Positions 30,957-39,996 of a stretch of 64,000 bases of DNA are shown here, one piece after another. The position numbers were made by a program, and so were the translations under genes. This stretch comes from Trebonia sp963734665 (GTDB lineage Bacteria > Actinomycetota > Actinomycetes > Streptosporangiales > Streptosporangiaceae), in contig CAVTIR010000004.1 in NCBI GenBank assembly GCA_963734665.1, positions 992,001 through 1,056,000 on the forward strand, given 5' to 3'. Under the pieces are notes generated by a model. That model worked only from the letters and a program-made list of their open reading frames with translations. It did no database searches and had not been told where the DNA came from. Numbering within the stretch: position 1 is the stretch's first letter; each line of letters opens with the position of its first letter.

Positions 30957-33467
30957 TTAGTCGCGCTGGCGGGAGCTGCCCAGCATGATCTCGTCCCAGG
31001 AGGGGACGGAGGAGCGGCGCGCCTTGGCGTTCTTCTTCGCTCCCGCGCGCGGGCGGGGCTGCTGCTCCCCGGCGGATGCGGGCTCCGCGGGTGCAGGCTC
31101 CGCAGGTGCGGGAACCTCGGTCTTGGGCTCGGGCGTCGCGGGTGGTGCCGGCTCGGGCGCCGATGGGGTCGGCTCAGTCGGCGGGGTCGTTTCAGCCGCT
31201 GCGGGGGCCGCCGGGTCCGCCGTGGTGACGGGATCGGCCGAGGCGACCGTAGCCGACTCGGCCGTTGTCGCGGGCGTGGCCTTGGGTTCCATAGCCTCGG
31301 TTTCCGTGACCGCTGGTGGTGCCGCGACCACCGGTTCGGCCTGCGCGGCGGTTGGTTCAGGCTCTCGGATGTGGGGCTGCGCGGCGATCGTCGGCTCAGG
31401 TGCCACGGGCGTTTGCGCTGCGGCGGTCGGCGCGGGAGCGACTGCGGTCAGCGGAGCCGAGACCGGTGGGGCCTGGCGTCCCGTGATCGCGGCCTCGGGT
31501 TCGGTGGTCGCGGCCTCGGGTTCCGGCGTGGCGATCGCGGCGGGCTCGGTCGGCGCAGACGCTGTCCGGACGGCTTCGGGCTCACGCGTGACGGGCTCAC
31601 GCGTGACGGGCTCAGGGGACACAGCGGCGCCGGGCGCGGGTATCGAGTGCCGCGCGTCCTGAGTCGACGAAGGTGCGGTGGGCGCCACGACGGTTGCGGC
31701 CGCGGCCGTGGCGGCAGGAGCCTGCTCGGCTTCCGGAGCGGGCACCTCGCGGACAGGCGCCATTGGGGCAGGCGGAGCTACAGCGGGAGACGCCACCGGG
31801 GGCTCCGGCCTGGCGGCCGGAGCGGTCGCGAAAGGCTCCGGGGCGAGCGCGCGCTCGGGTGCAGGCACCCCCGGCGCTGGCCGCGCGGGGGCAGGGTCCT
31901 GGGTCAGTTCGAGTTGATCGCCCAGGAACGCCGGCTCGGGGTCTTCGAAGATGACGGGGCGCGGGGGAGTAAGCCGCGGTCGTTCGGGATCATCAGAAGC
32001 GGGACCGGTGGAGTAGGGAGCGGCAGACTGGACCGTGGCCGACGCATCCGGCGCCACTGTCGCGGGTGCTTGCGCAGCAGGCATGAACGTTTGGTCCTGT
32101 TCCGGCACGCGGCGGGGGGCAGGCGCGGGCTCCTGGTCGCGGAAGGCCGGCTGCGGCGTGGCCGGGGCGCGGCGGGCAGTCGGCTCAGGGAAAGGGTCGC
32201 GGTAGGTGCGCGGCTCCGGGGCAGCCTCGCGGTAGTCTGGCCGCTCGGGTTCCCGGTCGCGGTACGCCGCCGGTTCGGCAGCCGGAGCGCGGTAAGCAGA
32301 CGGCTCCGGCATCGGCTCGCGGTAACCAGACGGTTCCGGCATCGGCTCACGGTAGGTGCGCGCCTCGGGCGCGGCCTCGCGGTAGGACGGCGGTTCAACG
32401 ACCTGCGCGCGGTAGGCGGACGACACCGAAGCGGGGTCGCCGTAGCCGCGGTGCCCGGATTCCGCTTCGCGCTGGGCGGGCGGCTCGGGCGCTGGCTCCG
32501 GGGCACGGTACGGGGCTGACTCGGGAAACTCCGCGTAGCCCTGGTTCGCGGGACGGTTCTGGTAGCCGGGACCGTCCTGCTGCGCCGGGCGCGGCTGTAC
32601 CGGCGAATGCGGCATGGTCGGCCGCTCAGGCGCTGCGGCCCGGTCGGACAGTCCGCCGAGGTCAGCGATAGGGGCCCGGTCGGGCATGGCAGCGCGCTCA
32701 GGCTGGGGCCGATCCACGAGCGAGCGGTCAACGCCGAGGGACCGGTCGGGAATGACGGACCGGTCCGGGCGGAAGCGCGACGGGCCGCCGACAGGACCGC
32801 TGCCCATCCCGGCGGCCGCCCCGAGCCGCGACGCGATCGGCGTGACGGTGGCCTCGCCGGGCATCGGCACCGGCTCGGCGGGCAGTTCGGACTCGGGCAG
32901 CGACAGGCGGGCGGCGTTGTCGTCATCGGGCATGACGTGCCGGCGGCGGGGGTCGAAGACCCACTCGGCGACGTGCAGCCGTCCGCCGGACGGGAACGTC
33001 AGCGAGACCTGCCAGTTGCCGTCGCCGCGCTTGCGCGAGTCCCACTGCCCGTCCGCCGGATCGCTGCCGGCGGCGGACAGCCGCTCGGTGACGATGTCGC
33101 CAAGCCGGGGGCCGGGTCCCGAAGAATCGCCCGCGCGGCGCACCGAGCCCGACTGCGCCTGGTCCGCGATGTAGGCGCGCTCAGCGAGAACGGGGCCTTC
33201 GAACCAGCGCACGCGCTCGACCGGGATGCCGGCGGCGTCGGCGATCTCTTCCGCTGTCTCGCCGGCGCGGATTCGTGCCTGGATCTCCTTGGGACGCAAC
33301 GGACTCTCCACTTCGATCTCGTACTGGGCGAGCCGGGAGGTCTGGCCCTGAGCGACCGCCCGCAGTCGCTCGTCGATCGGCAGGATGTACCGTCCGCTTC
33401 GCCCCGGGACCGCGAGGACAGCGTAACTGCCGTCCTCGCTGACCGCGACGAAGCGCAGTTCCTGCAT
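30957..33467 (-). CDS. sepH: SepH cell-division protein (DUF3071), with very long linker
   Basis: SepH binds FtsZ and promotes Z-ring assembly in actinobacteria. The N-terminal DUF3071 domain is clear (MQELRFVAVSEDGSYAVLAV, then SPLRPKEIQARIRAGETAEEIADAAGIPVERVRWFEGPVLAER, the helix-turn-helix-like part). The C-terminus has the conserved SVPSWDEIMLG motif. Between them lie about 600 residues of Pro/Glu/Ala-rich linker, including repeats of the type YREPMPEP (six to eight copies near 32190-32400). At 836 residues it is more than twice the streptomycete length. The ATG at 33467 follows GGGAAGGGACC. Confidence 0.92.
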   Translation of the reverse strand: MQELRFVAVSEDGSYAVLAVPGRSGRYILPIDERLRAVAQGQTSRLAQYEIEVESPLRPKEIQARIRAGETAEEIADAAGIPVERVRWFEGPVLAERAYIADQAQSGSVRRAGDSSGPGPRLGDIVTERLSAAGSDPADGQWDSRKRGDGNWQVSLTFPSGGRLHVAEWVFDPRRRHVMPDDDNAARLSLPESELPAEPVPMPGEATVTPIASRLGAAAGMGSGPVGGPSRFRPDRSVIPDRSLGVDRSLVDRPQPERAAMPDRAPIADLGGLSDRAAAPERPTMPHSPVQPRPAQQDGPGYQNRPANQGYAEFPESAPYRAPEPAPEPPAQREAESGHRGYGDPASVSSAYRAQVVEPPSYREAAPEARTYREPMPEPSGYREPMPEPSAYRAPAAEPAAYRDREPERPDYREAAPEPRTYRDPFPEPTARRAPATPQPAFRDQEPAPAPRRVPEQDQTFMPAAQAPATVAPDASATVQSAAPYSTGPASDDPERPRLTPPRPVIFEDPEPAFLGDQLELTQDPAPARPAPGVPAPERALAPEPFATAPAARPEPPVASPAVAPPAPMAPVREVPAPEAEQAPAATAAAATVVAPTAPSSTQDARHSIPAPGAAVSPEPVTREPVTREPEAVRTASAPTEPAAIATPEPEAATTEPEAAITGRQAPPVSAPLTAVAPAPTAAAQTPVAPEPTIAAQPHIREPEPTAAQAEPVVAAPPAVTETEAMEPKATPATTAESATVASADPVTTADPAAPAAAETTPPTEPTPSAPEPAPPATPEPKTEVPAPAEPAPAEPASAGEQQPRPRAGAKKNAKARRSSVPSWDEIMLGSSRQRD

Positions 33468-33611
33468 CGGGGTCCCTTCCCTGTGACTCCGCCACTCCTT
33501 GAAGGGGGAGCGGCTTCTCAGGTCGCCTTCTGGGCTTCCTGGAGGGCAAGCCCTGCCCTCAGGTGTAAACACTTAGGTCAAGAGTCTCCCGGTCAGAGTG
33601 CCAGAAGAAAA

Positions 33612-33679
33612 GTACCCCGCCCGGCATGTCCGCCAGATCATGGTGGCAATTACCATGTCCGGGACTGCGGGCGGGGTAC
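33612..33679 (-). terminator. Long inverted repeat between mmpL and sepH
   Basis: Outer arms GTACCCCGCCCG and CGGGCGGGGTAC (12 bp, perfect) enclose an inner CATGGT/ACCATG pairing. It begins 15 bases after the stop of the leftward mmpL gene and is its likely terminator, isolating sepH from mmpL transcription. Confidence 0.7.
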
Positions 33680-33693
33680 CTCAATCGCGACCT

Positions 33694-36111
33694 TTAGGAG
33701 TTTCTTCGTGACTCACTGTCGGTAGAGTCCGTTGACGCCGCCGGACCGGAAAGCCCGAGGGTGTCCGCGCTAGACCCGACAGTATCCGGCGAGGCGGGCG
33801 TCACGTGCAGCTTCGACGGCCACCAGTTCCACCGGCCAAGCAGGACCACCGTGCAGGGCACGAGGACGGTGCGGACGACGAATGTGTCCATGATGACGCC
33901 GATCGCGAGGCCGGCGCCGACGTCGACGATCTGCGAGCCGCCAGCGCCGCGTCCGCCCACCACGGCGAACACCGCGAACGTCCCGGCGAGCACGAGGCCG
34001 GCCGAGGTGACCGTGGTGCCGGTCACCCCGATCGCGCGCGACACCGCCTCCCGCAGCGGGAGGTGGTGCGCCTCCTCCCTGATGCGCGTCATCACGAGGA
34101 TGTTGTAATCCTCGCCCAGCGCCAGCAGGAAGATGAACAACAGGAACGGCAGGATGAAGGTTATGCCGCCGGCCCCGCCGATCTTGATGAACACCAGGAC
34201 CGAGAGACCCAGCGCCGCGAAGTACGACAACGCCACCGACGCGATCAGGTAAAGCGGCGCGACTAGCGATCGCATCACCAGCGCGAGCAGCACACCGATG
34301 ACGATGATCGCGATCGGGATGACGTGCGCCAGGTCGCTATTGGAGATCGAGCTGACATCATAGAGCGCTGGCGCCTCGCCCGTAACGCCGTAGTCGGTGG
34401 CGTGCAGCGTCGGCACGACGGACTGCGCCTCGGTGCGGATGGCCGGCACCGCGTTCAAGGCCGCCGTGGTGGACGGGTCACCCGCCGCCAGCGAGGTTTC
34501 GAACTGGATCGTCTTGCCGTCCGCAGACACGAACTGCGTGGTCGCCCGGTACATCTGGTACGCCTCAGTCCACTGCGCGGCCGTGATCTTGCCGGCGGCC
34601 GCGGCCGGCAAAGGCGGCGTCGTGGTCGGCAGCGTCCCGGAGCCGAGCAGTGAGTGCAGCTCCGTGTACTCGGTCGCCGTCAACCCGGTGCCGCCGATCG
34701 GGGTGAGCGGTCCGGTCACCCCGGTGAACAGCTTGGACGCCTGCAGTTGCGTGGTCGCCGCCGCGATCGCCGAGGCGTCATCCCAGGCTGGCGTCGACAG
34801 CTTGTAGACGAGGTTGGTCGGATTGGCCGCCGTGGAAGGGAAGTACTTGTTCAGCAGGTCGGTGCCCGCGGCCGAGTCCGTGCCGGCCGGCGCGGAGATC
34901 GTCCCGCCGAACCCTGCGCTCTGGTAGGCGGTAACCGCGGCGGACAGCGCACCGAAGACGATCACGCCGGTGAGGAGCGCGGCCGCGGGGCGGCGCACGA
35001 CACGGGTCGCTATCTTGCCCCAGAGGCCGGTTGAGGAGGCGCCGGCCTTGGGCTTGGACGGCCAGAACGCGGCCTTGCCGAAGATCGAGAGCAGGGCGGG
35101 CAGCAGGGTGAGGCCGGCGAGCAGCATCACGCCGATGCCGATGGCGAGCGGGATGCCGAGCTGGGAGTAGATCTGGAAGGTCGCGGCGAGCAGGGACAGC
35201 AGGGCGGCGACGACCGTGAGGGCCGAGAACGTGATCGACTCCCCGACCTTTGTCAGCGCGTTGACCACGGCGTCGTGGTTGGCCTGGCCGTTCCGCATGT
35301 TTTCCCTGACTCTGAACACCAGGAAAAGGCCGTAGTCGGTGCCTGCGCCGAGGACGAGCACGATGAGCAGCAGTTGCGAGAGCGAGGAGACCTTGAGCCC
35401 GTGGTTACCGAGCTCGCCGACGATCGGCCCGGCGATGGTGACTGAAAGTAGCGCGGGGATCACGGTGATGAACGGCGCGAGTACCGAGCGGAAGATCAGG
35501 AACAGCAGGATGAGGATGAAGAGGAACGCGGCACCCTGTACCTCGCTACCTGTATTGCCCGACTGTTTCTGCTGGTCGACGTTGATGGCGAGCTGGCCGG
35601 CGAGGTGGACCTGCATGCCGGCGGGCGGCGAGGCGGACGCGATGGTAGACCGCAGGTCGTCAACGAGGGTGGTCTGCGCAGCCTGGTCACTCTGCGACAC
35701 GTTGGACAGCACCTGAATCTGTGCCGCCTGCCCGGCGACCCCGTTCGGGCCAGGCACGGCGGACTGGCCGAGCTCACGGACGCTCGTCACCGTTTTGACC
35801 TTGCCCAGGTCGGTCGCCAAGGTGCCAAGCCAGGTCTGGTCAGTGGTGCTGAACGATCCGGTGGACACCGCGGCGACAACAGGCACCGGCGTCTCTGCGA
35901 GCGAGACGCCAAGCGGCGCGGCCAGGGTCGTCGCGTGCTCACTCGGCGCGCTGGCTGGCAGGAACGCGCTGTTGTTGCCCTGCGTCACGCTGGCAAGCGA
36001 CGGCAAGGCCTTCGGTATCACTGCGGCGGCCGCAATCCAAACAATAAGGACTACCCACCGGAATTTGACGGCGAACTTGCCGATCGCTCGGAAAATGTCA
36101 TCAACGTGCAC
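33694..36111 (-). CDS. MMPL/RND-family transporter
   Basis: The 805-residue protein has the two-fold RND layout: 12 membrane helices, two extracytoplasmic loops (about 40-190 and 400-570) and the family signature in each half, GAGTDYGLFLVFRVRE and LGEDYNILVMTRIREE. MmpL-type proteins export lipids or hydrophobic compounds in actinobacteria. ATG at 36111. Divergent from a four-helix membrane protein. No dedicated regulator or lipid biosynthesis gene lies beside it, so the substrate is unknown. Confidence 0.9.
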   Translation of the reverse strand: MHVDDIFRAIGKFAVKFRWVVLIVWIAAAAVIPKALPSLASVTQGNNSAFLPASAPSEHATTLAAPLGVSLAETPVPVVAAVSTGSFSTTDQTWLGTLATDLGKVKTVTSVRELGQSAVPGPNGVAGQAAQIQVLSNVSQSDQAAQTTLVDDLRSTIASASPPAGMQVHLAGQLAINVDQQKQSGNTGSEVQGAAFLFILILLFLIFRSVLAPFITVIPALLSVTIAGPIVGELGNHGLKVSSLSQLLLIVLVLGAGTDYGLFLVFRVRENMRNGQANHDAVVNALTKVGESITFSALTVVAALLSLLAATFQIYSQLGIPLAIGIGVMLLAGLTLLPALLSIFGKAAFWPSKPKAGASSTGLWGKIATRVVRRPAAALLTGVIVFGALSAAVTAYQSAGFGGTISAPAGTDSAAGTDLLNKYFPSTAANPTNLVYKLSTPAWDDASAIAAATTQLQASKLFTGVTGPLTPIGGTGLTATEYTELHSLLGSGTLPTTTPPLPAAAAGKITAAQWTEAYQMYRATTQFVSADGKTIQFETSLAAGDPSTTAALNAVPAIRTEAQSVVPTLHATDYGVTGEAPALYDVSSISNSDLAHVIPIAIIVIGVLLALVMRSLVAPLYLIASVALSYFAALGLSVLVFIKIGGAGGITFILPFLLFIFLLALGEDYNILVMTRIREEAHHLPLREAVSRAIGVTGTTVTSAGLVLAGTFAVFAVVGGRGAGGSQIVDVGAGLAIGVIMDTFVVRTVLVPCTVVLLGRWNWWPSKLHVTPASPDTVGSSADTLGLSGPAASTDSTDSESRRNS

Positions 36112-36401
36112 GGGCCCAGCATAGCGGCAGCGGCATCGAGCACTATCGCCTTCTCAGCCCGTTCTCAGGTGGCAGCGGTGACCGCTCGCGAGCAGCCGCG
36201 CCCGTTCCTCTTGACATCGATTTTTATCGTTTCGCACAGCGGATGCGGCCGGCGCGGTCACGTCCGGCGGGCACCGTCGCCTGGGCTGCCCGAGGCTGCC
36301 CGGGGGCGGTAATCCGCTGCGCTAACGGGATAGGGCGGGCATTATAGGGCGGGGCGGACGAATGTTTACTATGCCGGAATGCCGGACAGAAGGGACGTCT
36401 C

Positions 36402-37007
36402 ATGCGGCATCTTTTCGGTGTCGTTGGCGCCATCGCGCTAGCGGCCGCGGTGTTCTTCGCCGCCAGCTGGGGTTACCTGCGACTACTGCAAATTCCCGTT
36501 GTCAATGGCGGCGCGTCAACCCTGCCCGCCCAGGGCGGTTCGCTGCTCCATGACACCAACGTCCTGTACGCCTTCGCGGCCGTGGCGGGCACCGCGCTGC
36601 TCGCCGGGATCTTCGTCGCCGTCCGCCAGGTCTCCCCCCTGGCCGCCGGGCTCCCGGGCCTCGTGCTGATCGCGTGGACGGTCGTGTACGGGTTCAGCGT
36701 CCGCCGGGCGGTGCACTACATTCCGCTGCGCGGCCACACGTACGGCACCGGCTTCGAGGCGATGCTCTTCAGCGGGGTGCTGGCAGCGGCCGGCCTGGCG
36801 CTCGTCGTACCGCTGTTCATCCCGTCCCGGTGGCGTTCCCCGGCGCGCTTGGCCGCCGCGGGCGCGGCGCCGCAGGCGAGCCCCGGGGGCGCCGCGGCCG
36901 GGGCCCTAGTCGGGGAGTCGCCGACGATCACACTGCTCACCGACGACTGGTCCGAATCCGGGGCCTACCCTGGGAGCGACCCCTGGGACGGAACGCCTCG
37001 GGAGTGA
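36402..37007 (+). CDS. Four-helix membrane protein of unknown function
   Basis: The 201-residue protein has hydrophobic helices at about 5-27, 52-74, 79-99 and 120-140, then an acidic disordered tail ending DDWSESGAYPGSDPWDGTPR. AGAAGGGACG precedes the ATG. I do not recognise a family. Divergent from mmpL and convergent, ten bases apart, with aceA. Confidence 0.65.
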   Translation: MRHLFGVVGAIALAAAVFFAASWGYLRLLQIPVVNGGASTLPAQGGSLLHDTNVLYAFAAVAGTALLAGIFVAVRQVSPLAAGLPGLVLIAWTVVYGFSVRRAVHYIPLRGHTYGTGFEAMLFSGVLAAAGLALVVPLFIPSRWRSPARLAAAGAAPQASPGGAAAGALVGESPTITLLTDDWSESGAYPGSDPWDGTPRE

Positions 37008-37017
37008 AGTCGGCGGG

Positions 37018-38319
37018 TTACGCCGCGAACTGCGCCTTTTCCGTTGACCCGGCGAGTGCCACCGTCTCGGCGTCGGGGGAGATGGCCTGCGTGACCAGGT
37101 CGAAGTACCCAGTCCCTGCCTCGCGCTGGTGCCTGGTGGCGGTGTAGCCGAGCGGCTCAAGGCCGAACTCGGCCTCCTGCAGCCGGACATAAGCCGACAT
37201 GTCATCGTGCGCGTACCGGTACGCGAGCGAGAACATCGACTCGTTCAGCGCGTGGAATCCGGCCAGGGTGATGAACTGGAACCGGTATCCCATCGCCGCG
37301 AGCTCCTTCTGGAACTTGGCGATGGTGTCCTCGTCCAGGTGCGCCCGCCAGTTGAACGACGGCGAGCAGTTGTACGCCAGCAGCTGGTCCGGGTACTCCG
37401 CCTTGACCGCCTCGGCGAATTCCCGTGCCACCCCCAGGTCAGGTTTCGAGGTCTCCATCCACAGCAGGTCGGAGTGAGGCGCGTACGCGAGTCCCCGTGC
37501 GATGCACGGCTCGATCCCGTTGCGTACCCGGTAGAACCCCTCGGCAGTCCGCTCCCCGGTGACGAACGGAAGGTCCCGCTCGTCCACGTCCGAGGTGAGC
37601 AGCGTCGCGGCCTGGGCGTCGGTCCGTGCGATCACCAGCGACGGCACGTCGAGCACGTCTGCGGCGAGCCGTGCCGCGGTCAGCATCTTGATGTGCTGCC
37701 CGGTCGGGATGAGGACCTTCCCGCCGAGGTGACCGCACTTCTTCTCCGACGACAGCTGGTCCTCGAAGTGCACGCCGGCCGCGCCCGCCTCGATCATCGC
37801 CTTCATCAGCTCGAACGCGTTCAGCGCCCCGCCGAAGCCCGCCTCCGCGTCCGCCACGATCGGCGCCACCCACTGCTGGCGGGGCGCGCACGAGTCAAGA
37901 GACCGCTCCGACCAGGCGATCTGGTCTGCGCGCAGCAGCGCGTTGTTGATCCGGCGCACCATCTGCGGCACCGAGTTCGCCGGGTACAGCGACTGGTCCG
38001 GGTAGGTCTGCCCGGCCAGGTTCCCGTCCGCGGCCACCTGCCAGCCCGACATGTAGATGGCCTGGAGTCCCGCCTTCACCATCTGCACTGCCTGGTTGCC
38101 GGTGATGGCCCCGAGCGCGCGCACCGCGTCTTCCGTGTGCAGCAGCTCCCAGAGCCGCTTCGCGCCGCGCCTGGCGAGGGTGTGCTCCTCGACGAAGGAG
38201 CCGCGCAGCCGGATCACGTCCTCCGCGCTGTAGTCCCGCCTGATCCCCGCCCAGCGCTGGTCGGTCTCCCACGACTCGCGCAGATTGGCCGCCTGCTGGC
38301 TGATCGTTTCCATGCTCAT
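37018..38319 (-). CDS. aceA: Isocitrate lyase
   Basis: First enzyme of the glyoxylate shunt, splitting isocitrate into glyoxylate and succinate. The 433-residue protein has the signature KKCGHLGGKVLIPT with the catalytic Cys, the Mg-binding region IVADAEAGFGG and YNCSPSFNWRAHLDEDTI. Length is that of the short actinobacterial Icl1. Divergent from a RamB-type regulator, which controls acetate genes including aceA in related bacteria. Malate synthase is not in the window. Confidence 0.95.
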   Translation of the reverse strand: MSMETISQQAANLRESWETDQRWAGIRRDYSAEDVIRLRGSFVEEHTLARRGAKRLWELLHTEDAVRALGAITGNQAVQMVKAGLQAIYMSGWQVAADGNLAGQTYPDQSLYPANSVPQMVRRINNALLRADQIAWSERSLDSCAPRQQWVAPIVADAEAGFGGALNAFELMKAMIEAGAAGVHFEDQLSSEKKCGHLGGKVLIPTGQHIKMLTAARLAADVLDVPSLVIARTDAQAATLLTSDVDERDLPFVTGERTAEGFYRVRNGIEPCIARGLAYAPHSDLLWMETSKPDLGVAREFAEAVKAEYPDQLLAYNCSPSFNWRAHLDEDTIAKFQKELAAMGYRFQFITLAGFHALNESMFSLAYRYAHDDMSAYVRLQEAEFGLEPLGYTATRHQREAGTGYFDLVTQAISPDAETVALAGSTEKAQFAA

Positions 38320-38469
38320 GCCTTTCGCTCAAGTGCTGCGCGCCGAGGTCCCCGACCGCCCCGGCATGTACTCCCACGGTGCGGTACACGGCACTGGGCA
38401 GCCCAGGACTTTCGCCTGTAAAAAACTTAAAGATTTATCAGAACGAGTCCGTGTTACACTTTTTGACCG

Positions 38470-39933
38470 ATGAAAGAACAACAGAAATTGGTAGAGACCG
38501 AAGGTCTAGACCTCGCAATGTTCGGCCAGCGGCTCAAGCACGCCCGGCGAGCCAAGGGACTGACCCTGGCCGAGCTCGGCGAGAAGGTCGGCAGGACCCC
38601 GTCGGTGCTCTCCCTGATCGAGAACGGCAAGCGCGAGCCGCGGCTGTCGCTCGTGGAGCAGCTGGCCGCCGCCCTCGGCATTCCCGTGGCCGAGCTGCTG
38701 AAGAAGCAGCCTCCCAGCCGCCGTGCCCAGCTGGAGATCGCCGTGCAGCAGGCACAGCGCGACCCGTCGTACACCGCACTCGGCCTGCCCGAGCTGCGCG
38801 TCGGCACCCGCGTGCCGACCGACGTGCTCGAGCACCTGGTCGCCCTGGCCAGCGAGTTGCGCGCGCAGCGCGCCAAGCCGACCGCGACCCCCGAGGAGGC
38901 GCGGGCCGCGAACGCCGCGCTGCGCGGCTCGATGCGCGAGCGCGACAACTACTTCGCCGCGATCGAGCAGGCGGCCGCCGACGCGCTGATGCGGGCCGAG
39001 TACGCGGGTGGCGCCCTGTCGCAGGGCATGCTGCTGACGGTCGTCGCCAGGCACGGCTTCGCGGTACGGTTCGCGAGCGACCTGCCGCGCTCGGTACGGT
39101 CGCTGACCGACCTGAACGCGGGCCGGATCTATCTAAAGCAGGAGCCGGTCGGCGGCCACTCACCGCGCGCGGTCATCCTGCAGTCCCTCGGCCACTTCCT
39201 CCTGGGGCACGGCACCCCCAAGGACTTCGCCGACTTCCTCCGCCAGCGGGTGGAGGCGAACTACTTCGCCGCCGCGATGATGATCCCCGAGCGGGCCGCC
39301 GTCCCGTTCCTGCACGCCGCGAAAGACCGCCGCGACCTTGCCGTCGAGGACCTGGTCGACGTGTTCTCCGTCTCCTACGAGATGGCCGCCCACCGGGTCA
39401 CGAACCTCATCACCCATCACCTGGACGTGCCCTGCCACTTCGTGAAGAACAACGCGAGCGGTGTGATCTACAAGGCGTACGAGAACGACGGGGTCGTGTT
39501 CCCCGCCGACGCGACCGGCGCGATCGAGGGACAGCGGATGTGCCGCCAGTGGTCCGGCAGGAAGGTGTTCGCCGCGGCCGACCGCTACTCGCCGCTCTAC
39601 CAGTACTCGGACACGCCGTCGGGCACCTACTTCTGCGTCGCCCAGGTTGACCCCAACGCCGGCGACGCCGGGTACGCCATCACCCTGGGCGTGCCGTTCG
39701 ACCACTCCCGCTGGTTCCGGGGCCGCGAGTCCACGACCCGCACCCGGTCGCGCTGCCCCGACGGCGACTGCTGCCAGCGCGCCCCCGCCGCCCTCGCCGA
39801 GCGCTGGGAGGGCAAGGCCTGGCCAAGCGCCCGCGCGCACTCCCACGTCCTGTCGGTCCTCCCGGCCGGCGCGTTCCCCGGTGTGGACGACGTGGACATC
39901 TACGAGTTCCTCGACCGCCACGCCGACGACTGA
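38470..39933 (+). CDS. ramB: RamB-type short-chain acyl-CoA regulator
   Basis: The 487-residue protein has an N-terminal XRE helix-turn-helix (about 15-75, LTLAELGEKVGRTPSVLSLIENGKREP) and the long ScfR/DUF2083-type C-terminal domain with PRAVILQSLGHFLLGH, cysteine-rich RMCRQWSG and SRCPDGDCCQRAP. RamB proteins regulate acetate and propionate metabolism genes. The ATG at 38470 lacks a Shine-Dalgarno sequence, and TACACT lies 9 bases upstream (38455-38460), suggesting a nearly leaderless mRNA. The AT-rich 38405-38469 segment probably contains operators shared with aceA. Confidence 0.9.
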   Translation: MKEQQKLVETEGLDLAMFGQRLKHARRAKGLTLAELGEKVGRTPSVLSLIENGKREPRLSLVEQLAAALGIPVAELLKKQPPSRRAQLEIAVQQAQRDPSYTALGLPELRVGTRVPTDVLEHLVALASELRAQRAKPTATPEEARAANAALRGSMRERDNYFAAIEQAAADALMRAEYAGGALSQGMLLTVVARHGFAVRFASDLPRSVRSLTDLNAGRIYLKQEPVGGHSPRAVILQSLGHFLLGHGTPKDFADFLRQRVEANYFAAAMMIPERAAVPFLHAAKDRRDLAVEDLVDVFSVSYEMAAHRVTNLITHHLDVPCHFVKNNASGVIYKAYENDGVVFPADATGAIEGQRMCRQWSGRKVFAAADRYSPLYQYSDTPSGTYFCVAQVDPNAGDAGYAITLGVPFDHSRWFRGRESTTRTRSRCPDGDCCQRAPAALAERWEGKAWPSARAHSHVLSVLPAGAFPGVDDVDIYEFLDRHADD

Positions 39934-39996
39934 CGACTGTTGTCTCCCCGGTAAGGGCGGCCCCCGTCGAGATTCGTGAGGCAGTGCCCGGCCTGG

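Noticed and set aside
38405..38440. Exact RamB operator between aceA and ramB
   Set aside because: The region is AT-rich and contains AAACTTAAAG-like strings, but no convincing match to the known RamB site could be aligned by eye.
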